NCBI GenBank assembly: GCA_022496805.1 | Contig: CM040092.1 | Coordinates: 131,555 to 195,554 of the forward strand | Direction of reading: 5' to 3' | Length of the DNA stretch: 64,000 bases | Source of the DNA: Pohlia nutans | Taxonomy: Eukaryota; Streptophyta; Bryopsida; Bryales; Mniaceae | Shown here: piece after piece, positions 44,688 to 56,209 of the stretch | How the letters are laid out: each line of letters begins with the position of its first letter | How positions within the stretch are numbered: the first letter of the stretch is position 1 | Position numbers and translations under genes: made by a program | The notes under the pieces: model-generated | Databases searched by the model: none | Told to the model about the DNA's origin: nothing | Seen by the model: the letters and a program-made list of their open reading frames with translations, nothing else

Positions 44688-45665
44688 TGACGAACCAATG
44701 CCAAGATTTGGTGTAGCTATCATCTACTAATGCCAAAAAATTATATTTGGGGACAAAGTTTCAATTTTCCTCGACGTCTACAAAAGTTTTGGTGCAAGCA
44801 AATCACTCACACCAAGCAAGCATCTTTGCTCAATCAATGATTAGACAATGAGCTTGAAGACTACCGTAGGAAGGCAGGGTCGGTAGAAAATAATTCTCCA
44901 AAAAAATGCCGAAAAAATGAATAAATTTATCAAGTATTTTGTCGAAATCAACAAAAATGAAGTCAACAAAAATCGTAGACTAAAAAACAAAAGAAAACGT
45001 TTAGCCGCTAGAAAAATTCAATGTTAGTTATTAATAGCCGAATTTTTAATAATTATTTTTGAAAGTGCCGACCTCCACTGTTTGAACTTTTATTAATTAT
45101 TCGACATGAAAGTGCCGACCCTGCCTTCCACGTACGGTATTCACCGGCCTACATTTCAAGCTCTTCAAGTTATTTTCATAAATTTTTCTTATAAATAGTT
45201 GTTTTGGTGTTCTCACAAGAAGAGTTGTTTGGCTACTTCTTGTTTAACATCCCTCTAAGTTAAAAATGGCCCTCAAATACTTGCTCTAAGAGTAACCCCA
45301 TCAGTTCCTAACTTAAAAGGAATGTTAGACTTGAAGTACCCGAGCAACACACCTTGTGTGAATACCAAGGCAACTTATTAAAAGAAGATTTTATGACAAA
45401 AAATTGACGGCCTTGAAGCATGGGCCGGTGAATAGTCTTCAAGCTCATTATTTAATCATTGATTAAACAAAGATGCTTGCTTGATGTGAGTAATTTGCTT
45501 GCACAAAAGCTTTTCTAAATGGCGGATAAAACTCAAACTTTGATCCCATATACTATTTTTTGCTGTTAGTGGGTAGTTGTTAGATCAAACTTTGGAACAA
45601 GTGAAGTTGGCTACACCAAATCTTAGCATTGGTCCCTCAAAAGCACCTGTTGTTGGGCATGCTCT
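44688..45665. mobile_element. Large foldback element with a nested insertion
   Basis: The left arm (about 44688-44870) and right arm (about 45425-45665) are imperfectly inverted: CCAATGCYAAGATTTGGTGT, GTGCAAGCAAATYACTCACA, CAAGCAAGCATCTTTG and AATGAGCTTGAAGACTA recur in mirror order. Inside lies a second inverted pair, AAGGCAGGGTCGG (about 44873) and CCGACCCTGCCTT (about 45114), suggesting one element inserted in another. No coding sequence was seen. Confidence 0.6.
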
Positions 45666-46925
45666 AAGTGTCTCAAAGTGAAAACTCACCTTAACCCTTT
45701 GACATTTCGATTCAACACTGTTATTAAAGATTTTTATAAAATGTTTGATTAAAAAAAAATAGAGTTGTACAAAGCAAAGTTGTATATGTCAATGTGCAAA
45801 TCACATCTGTACAGTTGGATTCATCATTTTTTTATTATTTTTTTTCAATTGATTTTCTAAAGTTCTCTTGAAACTCAATTTAAATTCCCAAAGTAACATA
45901 ATTCCTTTTTTAAATATTGTAATTAAATTGGAGTAACATGCACTTCAAGATGGTATGGTTTCCATTATCTGATTCTACTTATTTTTAAAAATCGTGTTTA
46001 GGATCTCACTTTTTGAGCTAAGAATGAAACTTGATGTAAACCAATTATGTTATTTTGTAAAACTCGCAATATCTTATTTTGAAGATCCATATCGTACAAA
46101 TGATAGTCAACTAGCACATGAACGAAGAGAAATTTAGATGGATGAAAGACTATTCAGGATGTAGTCAAGGAAAAGGTTGCAATCTATTTGTCGACCATTA
46201 TATGGACGCACGCGCACCACAGGGTTAACTTCTAAGTGACCGAATGACCATTTTATAGTCACAACCTTAACAATAGTGACTGCCCATGGTCAAGAAATGA
46301 CATTTTTTGAGTTCTGATTTTTGTGTCATAATTGGAGGTAGAGATCATGTTCTAGTGTTTTTTTATGCATTTAATTTTCAAAAAAGATGGCTAAACTAGT
46401 TTTCCATAAGTTTGAAGACCTCCAAGCTCTTGAACACCTAGTAATGAGAGGCCAATAAGTTCACCCATATCTTATAACTAATAAATATGAACAAATAAGA
46501 GTAAATTAAAGCTAAGTAGATGACCAATTTCTTATTCAAACACAATTTTTACTATAGGATGACTCTAATAAGTTCATGTCAATGTAGACTCTTAGTTCAA
46601 AAATGAGGTCTTTAAGATGATTTTCTAAATTAGGTAGAATATCATCGTAATTTTTTTACATCTTAAGTATCTTTGCTTTTTAACCAACCTTAAAAAATTC
46701 AAGGAAAAAAAAGGTCATGTATAATTTATTATTGAATTTCAATGAACATTCTTTGTAAAATAACTTTAAGATAGTTGTATAGATATAGGAAATCTAATCA
46801 TACAAATATAATCTACACAATAATATCTACAACTTTTATTTGTATTACAACTCCATATTTGTGAGTTATCAAGGCTTTTAAAATCACATTTTAAAAATGC
46901 GTGCACCCCCATTGACTATTAAAGG
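45666..46925. other. AT-rich intergenic sequence
   Basis: No gene is seen. TTAA-bounded starts at about 45711 (TTAACCCTTTGACA) and 46224 (TTAACTTCTAAGTGACC) look like ends of further members of the TTAA group, but I could not pair them with partners. About 46404-46440 shares a short stretch with the hairpin at 53838-54214. Confidence 0.3.
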
Positions 46926-46929
46926 ATAA

Positions 46930-47100
46930 CCCCCTAAACGTCATAACGTTCAGTAATTGGACGACAACAAGATTCAAAGTCACACTCCGTTCTCATTATT
47001 TACTACATTGATGAAAGTCTTCCAATTTTTCTTTAAAAAACAAAGTTTACCATCATTTGATGCAAAAAATTTACGTATAAGCAATTATGGGTAAATCTAG
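46930..47100 (+). mobile_element. 5' fragment of pbC, copy 3
   Basis: Starts CCCCCTAAACGT after ATAA (a likely mutated TTAA). It keeps the ACGTTCAGTAATTGGACG subterminal hairpin and the GATGAAAGTCTTCCAA motif of pbC. No right end was found, so it is probably truncated. The right limit is approximate. Confidence 0.5.
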
Positions 47101-49849
47101 AGAGATTTGAGCACGTAACTGGATGTTGAGAAACGACTAATTTTTTTAATAACCAACACACAAGTATTTTTGTGGGGTAGTGTATTGAATGCTAGGAAGG
47201 GCAATATGTGAAGTCTTATGATGCTTGAATTGGTGACTTTTGCCCAACAATTGAGGGTAGTGACCAAAATTAAATTGATGGACGGATAACCTCCAACAAG
47301 GACTATGGCAACAAGGAACAACCAATGAAATTGTGAGACATGGATAATAGTAGCGTCACTAGCCAAGCAGTTGGAACTACGTTTTGCCGGTAGTTTATGA
47401 AGTTCTTTATCCGACACCTTAGAAGCCACTGAAATTTACAACGCATTCAAAAAATTAGAAACGACGGCTATACGATCTAATGTCATAAACATAGCTGCAG
47501 AACACTGCATGCATGCAAACTAGTGTTTCCAAAGTAGTGCACAAAAAATCAGGGTTTATTTCAACAGAGTTTGCTGATAGTTCCATTATAGACATTAGCA
47601 AATTCCACAGACAAACATGGAACTAACATCAGATAAGAGAAGATGTCTAATCCAGGAATCAAAACTAGTAGTGACGAAGTGGGCAAGATCACAAAGGTAC
47701 CGCGAGAGCAAACTATCAAAATTGTTATAGTTGTTACAAAAATAGTGTTTGTTGAGTTTGCCTTTTATAGAAAGCATTCTGTAAGAATGATACGTTGTGA
47801 AGCTTGCGGTGACTCCTTTATCACCACGCTACAAAAACATTTGGGTAGACTCAACGGCGTCTATGAAGACACTCCATCAGATTTCTACTGCAATATACGA
47901 CATTATTAGGACTTTGTGGACTAATGAGCAACCGGAAGGTCGAGAATGCAGTGCGTTAGGGCAGGCATTGACTGCGCGCATTAAGGAGTCATGATCCACC
48001 ACCAATACAGTCAAGACAAAGAGAACAACAATTCCATGAAGCAAAGGCTCCTTACATCGAAGACAAAAACGTGCAATGTCAAGAGAGGTCGACTACAACA
48101 GTAGCAACACTTCCTAACAGTAGCAATATACACTTTGGTATGCAAGAGAACCAAGTCCACAATATGATCCTCATAGCAAAATCAGTTGCCACCGTCCCCT
48201 TTGTCAATGAACATCCTCACTAGGACTTTGACACGCAATTTGTGCCACTGGAGCATGGATAATCATCAAAAAGTTTCCAAATACCGCGTGCTTTGCATCA
48301 ACCCATGCTTGTAACATTACCACAATTTTCATTGCCTATTAATGCGCCGATTAGTAATGACAAAGCATGGGTTGATGGTACAACTATGAGATTGTACATA
48401 ATTAATTCCATACAACACGTGCCTAACATATGTCATAGATTTTGGTGGAAACCATTTGTACCATCTACATGCTGGTTCTTTAGAAGATTGTGTAGCAGAA
48501 ACTGAAGCACTAATGAATTGAGAAGAGGAGGGTTTTGGAAACAAGGATGGCAACTCGTCACCACACTTTAGTTCCGATTCCAAATTTGACAAGTTGGATG
48601 ACATGCTAGCAATCGAAGAACAATAGTCAAGCGATGAGAATTCCTCTAAAGCTGTAGCAAAGCTTTTAAAAACATAACATCTACGACGGCAAAACCTCCG
48701 CCGAGATTTGTCAACGTCCGCTGCTGCAACATTGTACCAACACTATGTAGGAGGAAGAGTCCATTGCAATGACATCATAATAGAAAAAGTCAATGTTGCG
48801 TAAAAGACACAATTGTTGCTGCAAGAGCAATTTTCCGATGCTCGGTGGGCCGTGTAATTTAGGCGCGGTCATTGACTGTTGTCTAGTCACCGGCAACCGC
48901 ATCCTTTGCCCTTTGATAGGCGCAGTTGATCAAGCGGTCGTGAAGCGCCGATGTGTTGTGAGGTACCAATGTGGTCTGTGGAGAGAAGCCTGAATGAGAA
49001 CGCGGGCACAAATTCTAATTGTAGGTGTACAGACGGAGAAATTTGAAGGGCCCTAAAATTTGAAGCGCTGGCGGGCCTGTAAGCCTGATAAAAAAAATAC
49101 ATGAGCTCGATCCATCCAGGGACTCTAAAAAAGGAAGAAGATTTGAACCATCCAATGACTCCAATGGCAGGAGCCTTGAACCATCTAGGGATAGAACATT
49201 GTGACTAGCAAAGGCCCAAGTTTTAAAATGACAAATGTAATCTATGATGTTGTGGAAAATACATTTATAATGGGACCAAATTTCATATCACCATAATCAA
49301 TGAAGAACATTGCATGTGTTGGTCAAAGAAAAAATTAATTGAACAGAAGGAATTTGATATTAAACATACTTAAAAATACCAAAAGGAACATGAGACCAAT
49401 TTAGGCTTTTTGGTCTTGTCAGGGTTAACATATCATCAAAAGACACAATTACTTATGATAAACTTAATATATATCATCAAAATATATTTTAAAAATCATG
49501 TCAAGCAAACCGAACATTCTCATCTAGGAATGTCATGCTTTCTAAGCATTAGGTGAAATATGAGGCCTCAAGAAGGCTCCCCACTTCCGATCTACTGAAT
49601 TTAGTTGGCCGAGATTAAAAATATAATAATTTTTTTACCAAAAGAATGAAAACATGAAAAAAATGAAAAAATTGCAGCCTAACATTGCAGACGGTCTGCC
49701 ACCTTGGACTACGATTTTTAATTCATTTTTAATTTATTTTTAATTTATTTTTTTGATTGATTGTTATTGGTTTACTGCTAATCAACAAATTGACAAAGGA
49801 AAGGGGTCTATTGAGGCCTTATATCTCTCATAATGACTTTCCCACTACT
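47101..49849. other. Intergenic, possible old transposon debris
   Basis: Several medium frames occur. One at 47643-47909 carries CEACGDSF...HLGRL, faintly like a BED-type zinc finger of hAT transposases, but the rest does not match and I do not call it. 49263-49320 shares a short stretch with 31190-31230. No gene is supported. Confidence 0.3.
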
Positions 49850-50110
49850 TTATAGCTCTACATTATATGTTTTAGCACTAATTCCATCTCTTGCATCATT
49901 GAAGTTTGAAACTCTTGCTATATACCATTTGTTTGTATTCTCGTCAAAAACTTCTACCATCTTTCCACCAAAAGAAGCATTAGTTCCGATTGTTCCGCAC
50001 TTTTGTTCACCTCTTGAAATTAGACAATGATTAAAGCCTTGTGCTTTATACAAATTTTTGTGCACTTGTGCCAACAACGTATGTGAGATGTATCGTACAA
50101 CACCTCTCAC
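49850..50110 (-). other. Unrecognised 86-residue open frame
   Basis: The C-terminal half reads GGKMVEVFDENTNKWYIARV and is more protein-like than neighbouring frames, with a pattern reminiscent of a Tudor- or Agenet-like strand set. No start context, splice partner or family was recognised. It may be a transposon-derived exon remnant. Confidence 0.2.
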
Positions 50111-51322
50111 TTATTGATATATCACTCTTAGTCACCTGTCACTCTTCAATATACATAACCCAAATAAAAGGAGTTCAAATTAGATGTGAAAGATTATTTA
50201 TTTGCGTAACTAATTTTAGTTGAAATTTTTCAAAATAAGTTAGTCTACTATACATTATTGAGGCTTGAAATCTTGATCACAACACATTTTATTATTATTC
50301 AACTCATGCACATACTTCACAACCTCACTAAATTTTATTCATATTTCGTGTATAAAAACTTCAAATCACAAACCTTCTCACTTCTCTTCGTTGAACACTT
50401 TTCAAAATAAAATCATGTGCAATGCTCAATTGTGCACCCAAATCTATTGGAAAATATAGTGAGAATCACATGGGCTTGCAAATTCTTCTTATCCCATATC
50501 ATTTCAAAGTGACTGAAAATGAATTTGATTATAAGACCAACTCTTTCTTCTTCTAAAACTTACACTTGACTACCGACAAAAAATTTAAAAATGTGAAGAT
50601 TAATGATTTTTCTACACTTTCAGCAACTACAAAAATAATTTATGTGAAATTAAGCAAAAATATTTATAATCTTCTAAAATATTGACCCTTGATCTTAGAA
50701 ATAGTTAGTGTCGGACTAGCCATTAATCCACAATAGTATATATTAGGTTGGTCTAAGCCATAGTTCAACACAATAGTTATCATGACAGAAACCATTATGG
50801 AGAGGGTTGCATTATATAATACATATTCAACCATTAGTATTAAGTGGTTTGTTTGAGATATTCAATTTGATTTTGACAATAGCTAATTAAAAGGATTGTT
50901 GTTATTACAAATTTGACGTGCAACAAGCCATAATGATTGCATTGGACCATAGATTATTTTCACAATTCCACAAGTGTAAAAAATCCTAGACCGCGGCATA
51001 CAAGGAAAACAAATCTGAAAGACAACATAAGAAGAAATGGCAAAGGGAAGGCTTTTACGAAAAGGAGTTTGAAAAGTAATGGCACTAGCCATAAAAAAAA
51101 TTGAACACCAAAGGATAGAGAGTTGTGCCCAATGCCACCATTGGTGTCAACCACCATCATTTACATTTAGCAAAAATGCAAATTTTATGACCCAAAACGA
51201 TGACAATGTCTCCCAATTTTTGACATTGATCAACAATGTATGTGCAAGAACAAGGAAGTGGTAGAAAAGGGTGCGTTGAATCATCGATAGGTATCACAAA
51301 TAAGGTGACTAAGTTTACCACT
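50111..51322. other. AT-rich intergenic sequence
   Basis: No gene is supported. A frame at 50960-51160 on the minus strand is hydrophobic and Leu/Phe-rich, which in AT-rich DNA is expected by chance. Confidence 0.3.
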
Positions 51323-51326
51323 TTAA

Positions 51327-52355
51327 CCCCTAAGCGTCGGGCCTATGACCATGGAATCTTGTTTTACCTATCACACTCAATTTTGACACTATAAATAAGT
51401 TAAGAATTGAACATTATATTTTTAGTACATGAAGCCATGGGTCTACTACTTTTCATAAATTTTCGTGAAAGTTTGAAATTACTATGATTTTTGAAGCGAT
51501 TGTAAAGAAAATTCATATCAATTACAAAATGTTTTTAAAATTTCCGATTCTTTTATCCAAGGTGTAAATAACAATGAAGAATAGTACAGTAGATGAAAAT
51601 CATCTATATATCTAAATTCAAATGATTTCCCTACACTATGGTAATACCCACCGATATTGTAACTCCAAAAAATCACTCAAAGTTCAGAGTTTTCCAAAAA
51701 TTCAAAATAGAGTAAAAACTAGATTTGGTAAGCTTCATTTGTTACTTTAGCTCAAATGCAATAGAACTAATTTTCATGGCTTATATTTAGTTTATGCAAG
51801 AAAAAACAGAAAAATCCAAAATACACCATACGGTGAACCGTTTTTACTACTCTTTTTGTAGTTAGGACCTCATGTAAAATTCAAAAATAATTTAAATGAC
51901 CTTGATTTAACCCTTAAACGTCAAGGTAAGCCCATGGGCTTATTTAAAAGAGAATAATGAAGAAAAAGTGGATTTTCTCAACCAAATCAAGCGAAGATTG
52001 GTGCATTGGAATGATACTGAAAAAGCGATCTAGATTCCAAATTTGCGCCTCATTTGAGAGATTGTGGAATCGTTGGTAAGCAATCAAAGTTATCAAATTG
52101 AACAGGTTTTGAGGTTGGAGCAGTTGAGGTGCCGCAGTGCTACAATGCTGGCCAACAGTGCCCAACATAATCGTTTTTGCATTTTTTTTGTTCGTTTTTT
52201 TTCGTTTTTTTGTTTTTTTCTCCTCCCTCCAAAAATTTAGATGCCTTCCAGGCTGCCCCGCCCAGGCCCTCTTGACGTTTAAGGATTAACTTGAATAGAT
52301 GGCATGAGCAACGAAGAGCCTTCACGAAAAGAATTGAATTAAAAATCCTTCGTCC
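51327..52355 (+). mobile_element. pbI copy 3, split by element pbJ
   Basis: Begins CCCCTAAGCGTCGGGCC after TTAA at 51323-51326. It follows the minus strand of 31647-32373 down to CCTTGATTTAA at 51910. After the inserted pbJ, homology resumes at CTTGAATAGATGGCAT (52290) and continues through CTTCACGAAAAGAATTG before fading near 52355. It is a non-coding host of a nested insertion. Confidence 0.7.
51911..52285 (+). mobile_element. TTAA-bounded MITE pbJ, nested inside pbI
   Basis: Ends CCCTTAAACGTCAAG and CTTGACGTTTAAGGA are inverted with one mismatch in 15, flanked by TTAA at 51907-51910 and 52286-52289. The uninterrupted pbI copy has a single TTAA (31776-31779) at this position, so the TTAA is a true target-site duplication. 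The element is 375 bases and non-coding, with a T-rich internal stretch near 52180-52220. Confidence 0.85.
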
Positions 52356-53659
52356 AGTGGTTGTGATACTTTAATTTACTTTGGATAAGCTACAACCATC
52401 TGGTAGTGTATGGCTGCAACAACATTTAAGGAGTTCTTTGGGACACTAGCTAGCTTCAAGTTCATAGGAAGAGAAAGTAGACTGCTGCATGTACCTGATG
52501 GACTCCACATGGCACTCAGAGGGATTCCTCACATGCCACCCCACATCCCTGTAAGTTAAAATGTCATTAAGAGACTTTTTAATTAAAAACAATTGCTTGT
52601 GGCAAATCGGAATTCTGGCAAATACAATTGCGATGGGGAGTGTCCCGGTAAGTGATGGAGTTCCATCCTCGTGTTCAACATCCTCAACTCATTCCGAAGA
52701 ACACTTATGAGAGAAGAATAGACAAATTTATTTAATGCATTTACGTAGAAAAGTCTTGTTTCCGAACAAGCCGAAGTCTCCCTGATGGGACGTGCTCCCC
52801 ATTCTGAAAATCCAACTTTCAGTACACTTGCATAAAGCAGCTGTGGTCATCAAATTTCAATGGGGCACTCCCCGTCGCAACCTCAAGATACCCATTGCCC
52901 CTTCCACAGTCCCCATAGCACAAAATTAAAACCGAACCTAATTAATTCGTTTTTTTTAAAGTTAAAAGCGGGGATGCATTAACTTTTTAAAAGTTAAAAG
53001 CGTGCACATCAGCATGGATGCATTGATCACCCTCGGTCCTTCTGTAGGTTTCCTGGGGACGGAGCATGCATGCATGGCACATGGCAAACAGCCACCTGAA
53101 AGACCAATTCAGTTTGCCAAGGATATCAAATGGAAAAAGGTCAGAATGAAGGATCCATTTGCATCAAAAAATAAAATAAAAAATAAATGGAAAAGGACGG
53201 GCGCCCACGAGTGTTTTGCAGCCAGTTTTGCTCATTGTGACTTGTGAGTAGGGATTCTGTTTTTTAAATGAGATTCCTTCATATGCTGTCCTTTTTTCAC
53301 CCAATTGCCTGAGGTTCTCAGAAACGGAATGCAGTGTGAGACATGTGTAGCATGACATTTGGCAAACAATCACCCACATAACATTCTAAGGCAAGCCAGG
53401 CGGGTCCTCTGTCTACAGTAAATTGAAGGACAACACTGTACTACCACTATTGATGAATTCTTTATGGTCTCTACCCCACCAGGGGAGAGACTACGAAACG
53501 CTTCATTTTTGAGGAGTTATCGGAAGTTACATGCTTGAACAGTAAAAAAAAAAGCTGTAAAATAAATTTGGGATAATTACTAAGACAAATACTCCGCAAC
53601 TAGCTGCTTGTTTGAAGTATTAAGTTCTCTAAAGAGAGAGGAATTTCATGCCTTCATGT
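52356..53659. other. Intergenic, no gene recognised
   Basis: Mixed composition. The 52600-52960 part contains an imperfect inverted pair (GGGGAGTGTCCCGG near 52636 and TGGGGCACTCCCCGTCGCA near 52861), suggesting another unnamed miniature element. No coding signal was found. Confidence 0.35.
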
Positions 53660-53663
53660 TTAA

Positions 53664-53837
53664 CCCCTAAATGTATCAACCCTTTGAACATAAGTATATT
53701 CTAGCCTCAAAAGTAGATATTAGCATGCCTCAAATGTTCATGAGGTGTACATGAGAAGACCACTGCAAGCATATAATCTACCCAACAAATATGACATACT
53801 TGTAGTTGGAGGCCTCTCCAATATTATCAACAACAAA
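53664..53837 (-). mobile_element. Truncated pbA copy 3
   Basis: After TTAA at 53660-53663, the minus-strand reading of this stretch matches the last half of pbA (GAGGTGTACATGAGA, GGAGGCCTCTCCAATATTATC on the plus strand). The rest is interrupted by the hairpin element that starts at about 53838. Confidence 0.6.
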
Positions 53838-54214
53838 CCGCAAAGCCCTTCAAACTTTGAAAGAGATATCTAGAATTTTGTTTTAATATTGTTTTATTTG
53901 GTCTCTCCAAATAGTTAAAAGGTATGGACGAGCTTGGTGGTCTACAATTATTAGGTGTGCAAGAGCTTGGTGGTCTTCAAAGTCATATGAAACTTTTTTG
54001 AGCTTCTCTTTTGGTGCCTAAAAAAGTTTCACATGACTTTGAAGACCACCAAGCTCATACACACTTAATAATTGTAAACCACCAAGCTCTTACACACCTA
54101 ATAATCGTAAACCACCAAGCTCTTTCATACCTTTTAACTATTTAAAGTAACCAAATCAAATAAAATAATAGCAAAATTCTAAGTATCTTATTCAAACTTT
54201 GAAGGACTTTGCGG
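53838..54214. mobile_element. Hairpin (foldback) MITE with internal repeat
   Basis: Left end CCGCAAAGCCCTTCAAACTT and right end AAACTTTGAAGGACTTTGCGG are inverted. The arms continue almost to the middle, where GAAACTTTTTT and AAAAAAGTTTC flank a loop of about 25 bases. The CCACCAAGCTCTTACACACC unit occurs three times in the right arm and about twice, inverted, in the left arm. A transcript would fold into a nearly continuous long hairpin. It appears inserted into the pbA copy to its left. Confidence 0.75.
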
Positions 54215-54310
54215 ATAACTCTATTGTGTCCGTAATTCCTCATATGATGAAAACAAATGCTTCCTACAATTTAATCCAAGCATGGATGACTTTCATCCAA
54301 GACTTGTAAA

Positions 54311-54851
54311 CCCCTAAGCTCCCAAGAGACCATTTTTTGGTCACTGCCCGTTTTTAACAGGCTGCCCATAACCAAAAAATAAGTTTTTGAAAAAATAAAA
54401 AATATTTTTAAATACTTCATCAAGTCTACTTTCCAACCCAAGTTGAATTATGTCAATCCATGTTAAATTCCACCCGGGAGAATTTTTCAAAGTAAATCAC
54501 TTCAATATTGTCTTAGTGTTACAAAATTTGCTATATGGGGAAAGTAATGATGTTCCCTCCATCGTTTCTTTTGCTTTTTTTAAGTTTACAATAGATAAAT
54601 CAAATTTAACCAATCACGCTAAATTTCAAACTGTACAAGTGGAAATTAGAATTTATACAAATTTTCAAAGGTTAATGCTTTAAATTCATTAAAAAATGAT
54701 CTAAAGTTATTTTTGGAAGTTTGACCGTACAAATAATTTGTACAGATGCTGCCCTACATTTTGTCTATTGAACCAAACTTCATCAAACATATGGAAGGCA
54801 CATATTATAACACATCTATGTTTTGTCCAATACCCCTCGGGCTTTTAGGGG
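54311..54851 (+). mobile_element. TTAA-group element pbK, copy 2
   Basis: Begins CCCCTAAGCTCCCAAGAG after TAAA (one change from TTAA) and ends CGGGCTTTTAGGGG before TTAA at 54852-54855. The subterminal AGAGACCATTTTTTGGTCAC hairpin occupies the same place as those in pbA, pbC and pbF. The interior matches 30590-31100. It is non-coding. Confidence 0.65.
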
Positions 54852-54855
54852 TTAA

Positions 54856-55677
54856 AACATGCTTGAAGTTCTATATCTTGTGTAACAACTTGAATTCAAA
54901 GTTGGTCATTTGATAATTGTATTAGTGGAATCGAATCAAAGTATGTCTGGACTCTTCAAAAAGGAACATCTTTACAATGTAGAGTTTTCAAAAAAATATT
55001 ACATGGTAGTATGTTTTTATTGCATAGATTTTAAGTTGCCAAAGATCTATGTTTTCAAGGCTCAAACGTCTAAGTTGTTAAGAAGCTAGAGCGCATTTGT
55101 TGCCGATAATGATGTTGGGAGGAAAAAAAGAAAACAAGAGTGGGATTAGGAGGCATGCACGATAGGAAGAGTTAGGAGATTTTAGTTTTGTATCAGTGGT
55201 GTATAAAAGAGGGCGACCTTCTATGTAGCGGAAGAAGAGTCTTCATAAGAGGCACAAACCTAGTTTGTTGACCTCGGCATGGTAGAAGAGCGCCTTTTTG
55301 ATAACATTCTTAGCCAATGTGAGAATCATCCTAACTTTTAGAGTCTATGCAATAGAGTTATCCGTATAGTATAGTAAAACCTTACTTGAAGAAAAAAAAA
55401 AGACAATGCAGAATTAGTTTATAAGCTTCAAAGGCGGCGAAAACTAGTTTTGCTTCTTTTTTCAAAACCAATCACTACGTTCAAAGCTATCAACTTTAGA
55501 GATTCGAATATGTGACCTCCCCAATGCAAGAGAAGCTTCTCCATACTAGCCACAACTTTCCAAGTGGAAATCTCTATGTGCCCCAAATCTGACCGCATGC
55601 TCTCTCGAGCCAAGTGTTTGGCTGGTTGTGACAGTAAGTGGAAGAGAAGTTTAATTAAAGCCTAAAAAGACAAGGCA
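54856..55677. other. Intergenic, no gene recognised
   Basis: A 61-residue minus-strand frame at 55428-55613 is somewhat protein-like but matches nothing I know. No other signal is visible. Confidence 0.3.
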
Positions 55678-55680
55678 TTA

Positions 55681-56206
55681 GGGCCGCTTTGCGACGAGAG
55701 GCTGGGCCAATTCGTTATGTAAGAGGCTTGAAATCCTCACTTGTGATTGGTCAAAAGGCTGAAATCGGCTCCAAATCCTTTACACCCTGAGCCCGGACCA
55801 ATTTGGTGATATGAGTTTTTTACTTTAAAAATGCATGGTATGACACAACCTAAGCTCATTGAATTGGGTGCACAAAAAATGAAGGGCCAATTCTTGGCTT
55901 TGGGGCCAATGTCAAATTTCAATAAACAATTCTTTTTAATATATAAAATACTTTTTTCTTTAACAAACTAAACTCGTTGGATTATGTGGAAATCTAAATA
56001 GTTATTTTGAAAAGAGAGAGAAAAGCTAAAATTTGCTATATTTAATTGAATCAGCTTAGCTTCTTGGCCCCAAGGCCTTTACATATGGGAGAATTGGCCC
56101 CGTTATATTCTTATTATAATGGGTAGTTGAGGCCGGCTTCAAGTTGAAAAGGGGTTGAAATTTCACGCAATCAGCCTCACCCTGGCCTCTAGGTGTAAAT
56201 CGGCCC
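55681..56206. mobile_element. Harbinger-like MITE with TTA duplication
   Basis: Starts GGGCCGCTTTGCGAC and ends GGTGTAAATCGGCCC, inverted with a few mismatches. TTA is present on both sides (55678-55680 and 56207-56209). GGGCC-type ends and a three-base TTA duplication are typical of PIF/Harbinger MITEs. The interior is non-coding. Confidence 0.6.
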
Positions 56207-56209
56207 TTA

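Noticed and set aside
47643..47994. A BED-like zinc finger of an hAT transposase (CEACGDSF...HLGRL)
   Set aside because: Only one Cys pair and one His are suggestive, spacing to a second His is poor, and neither neighbouring frame continues with hAT sequence.
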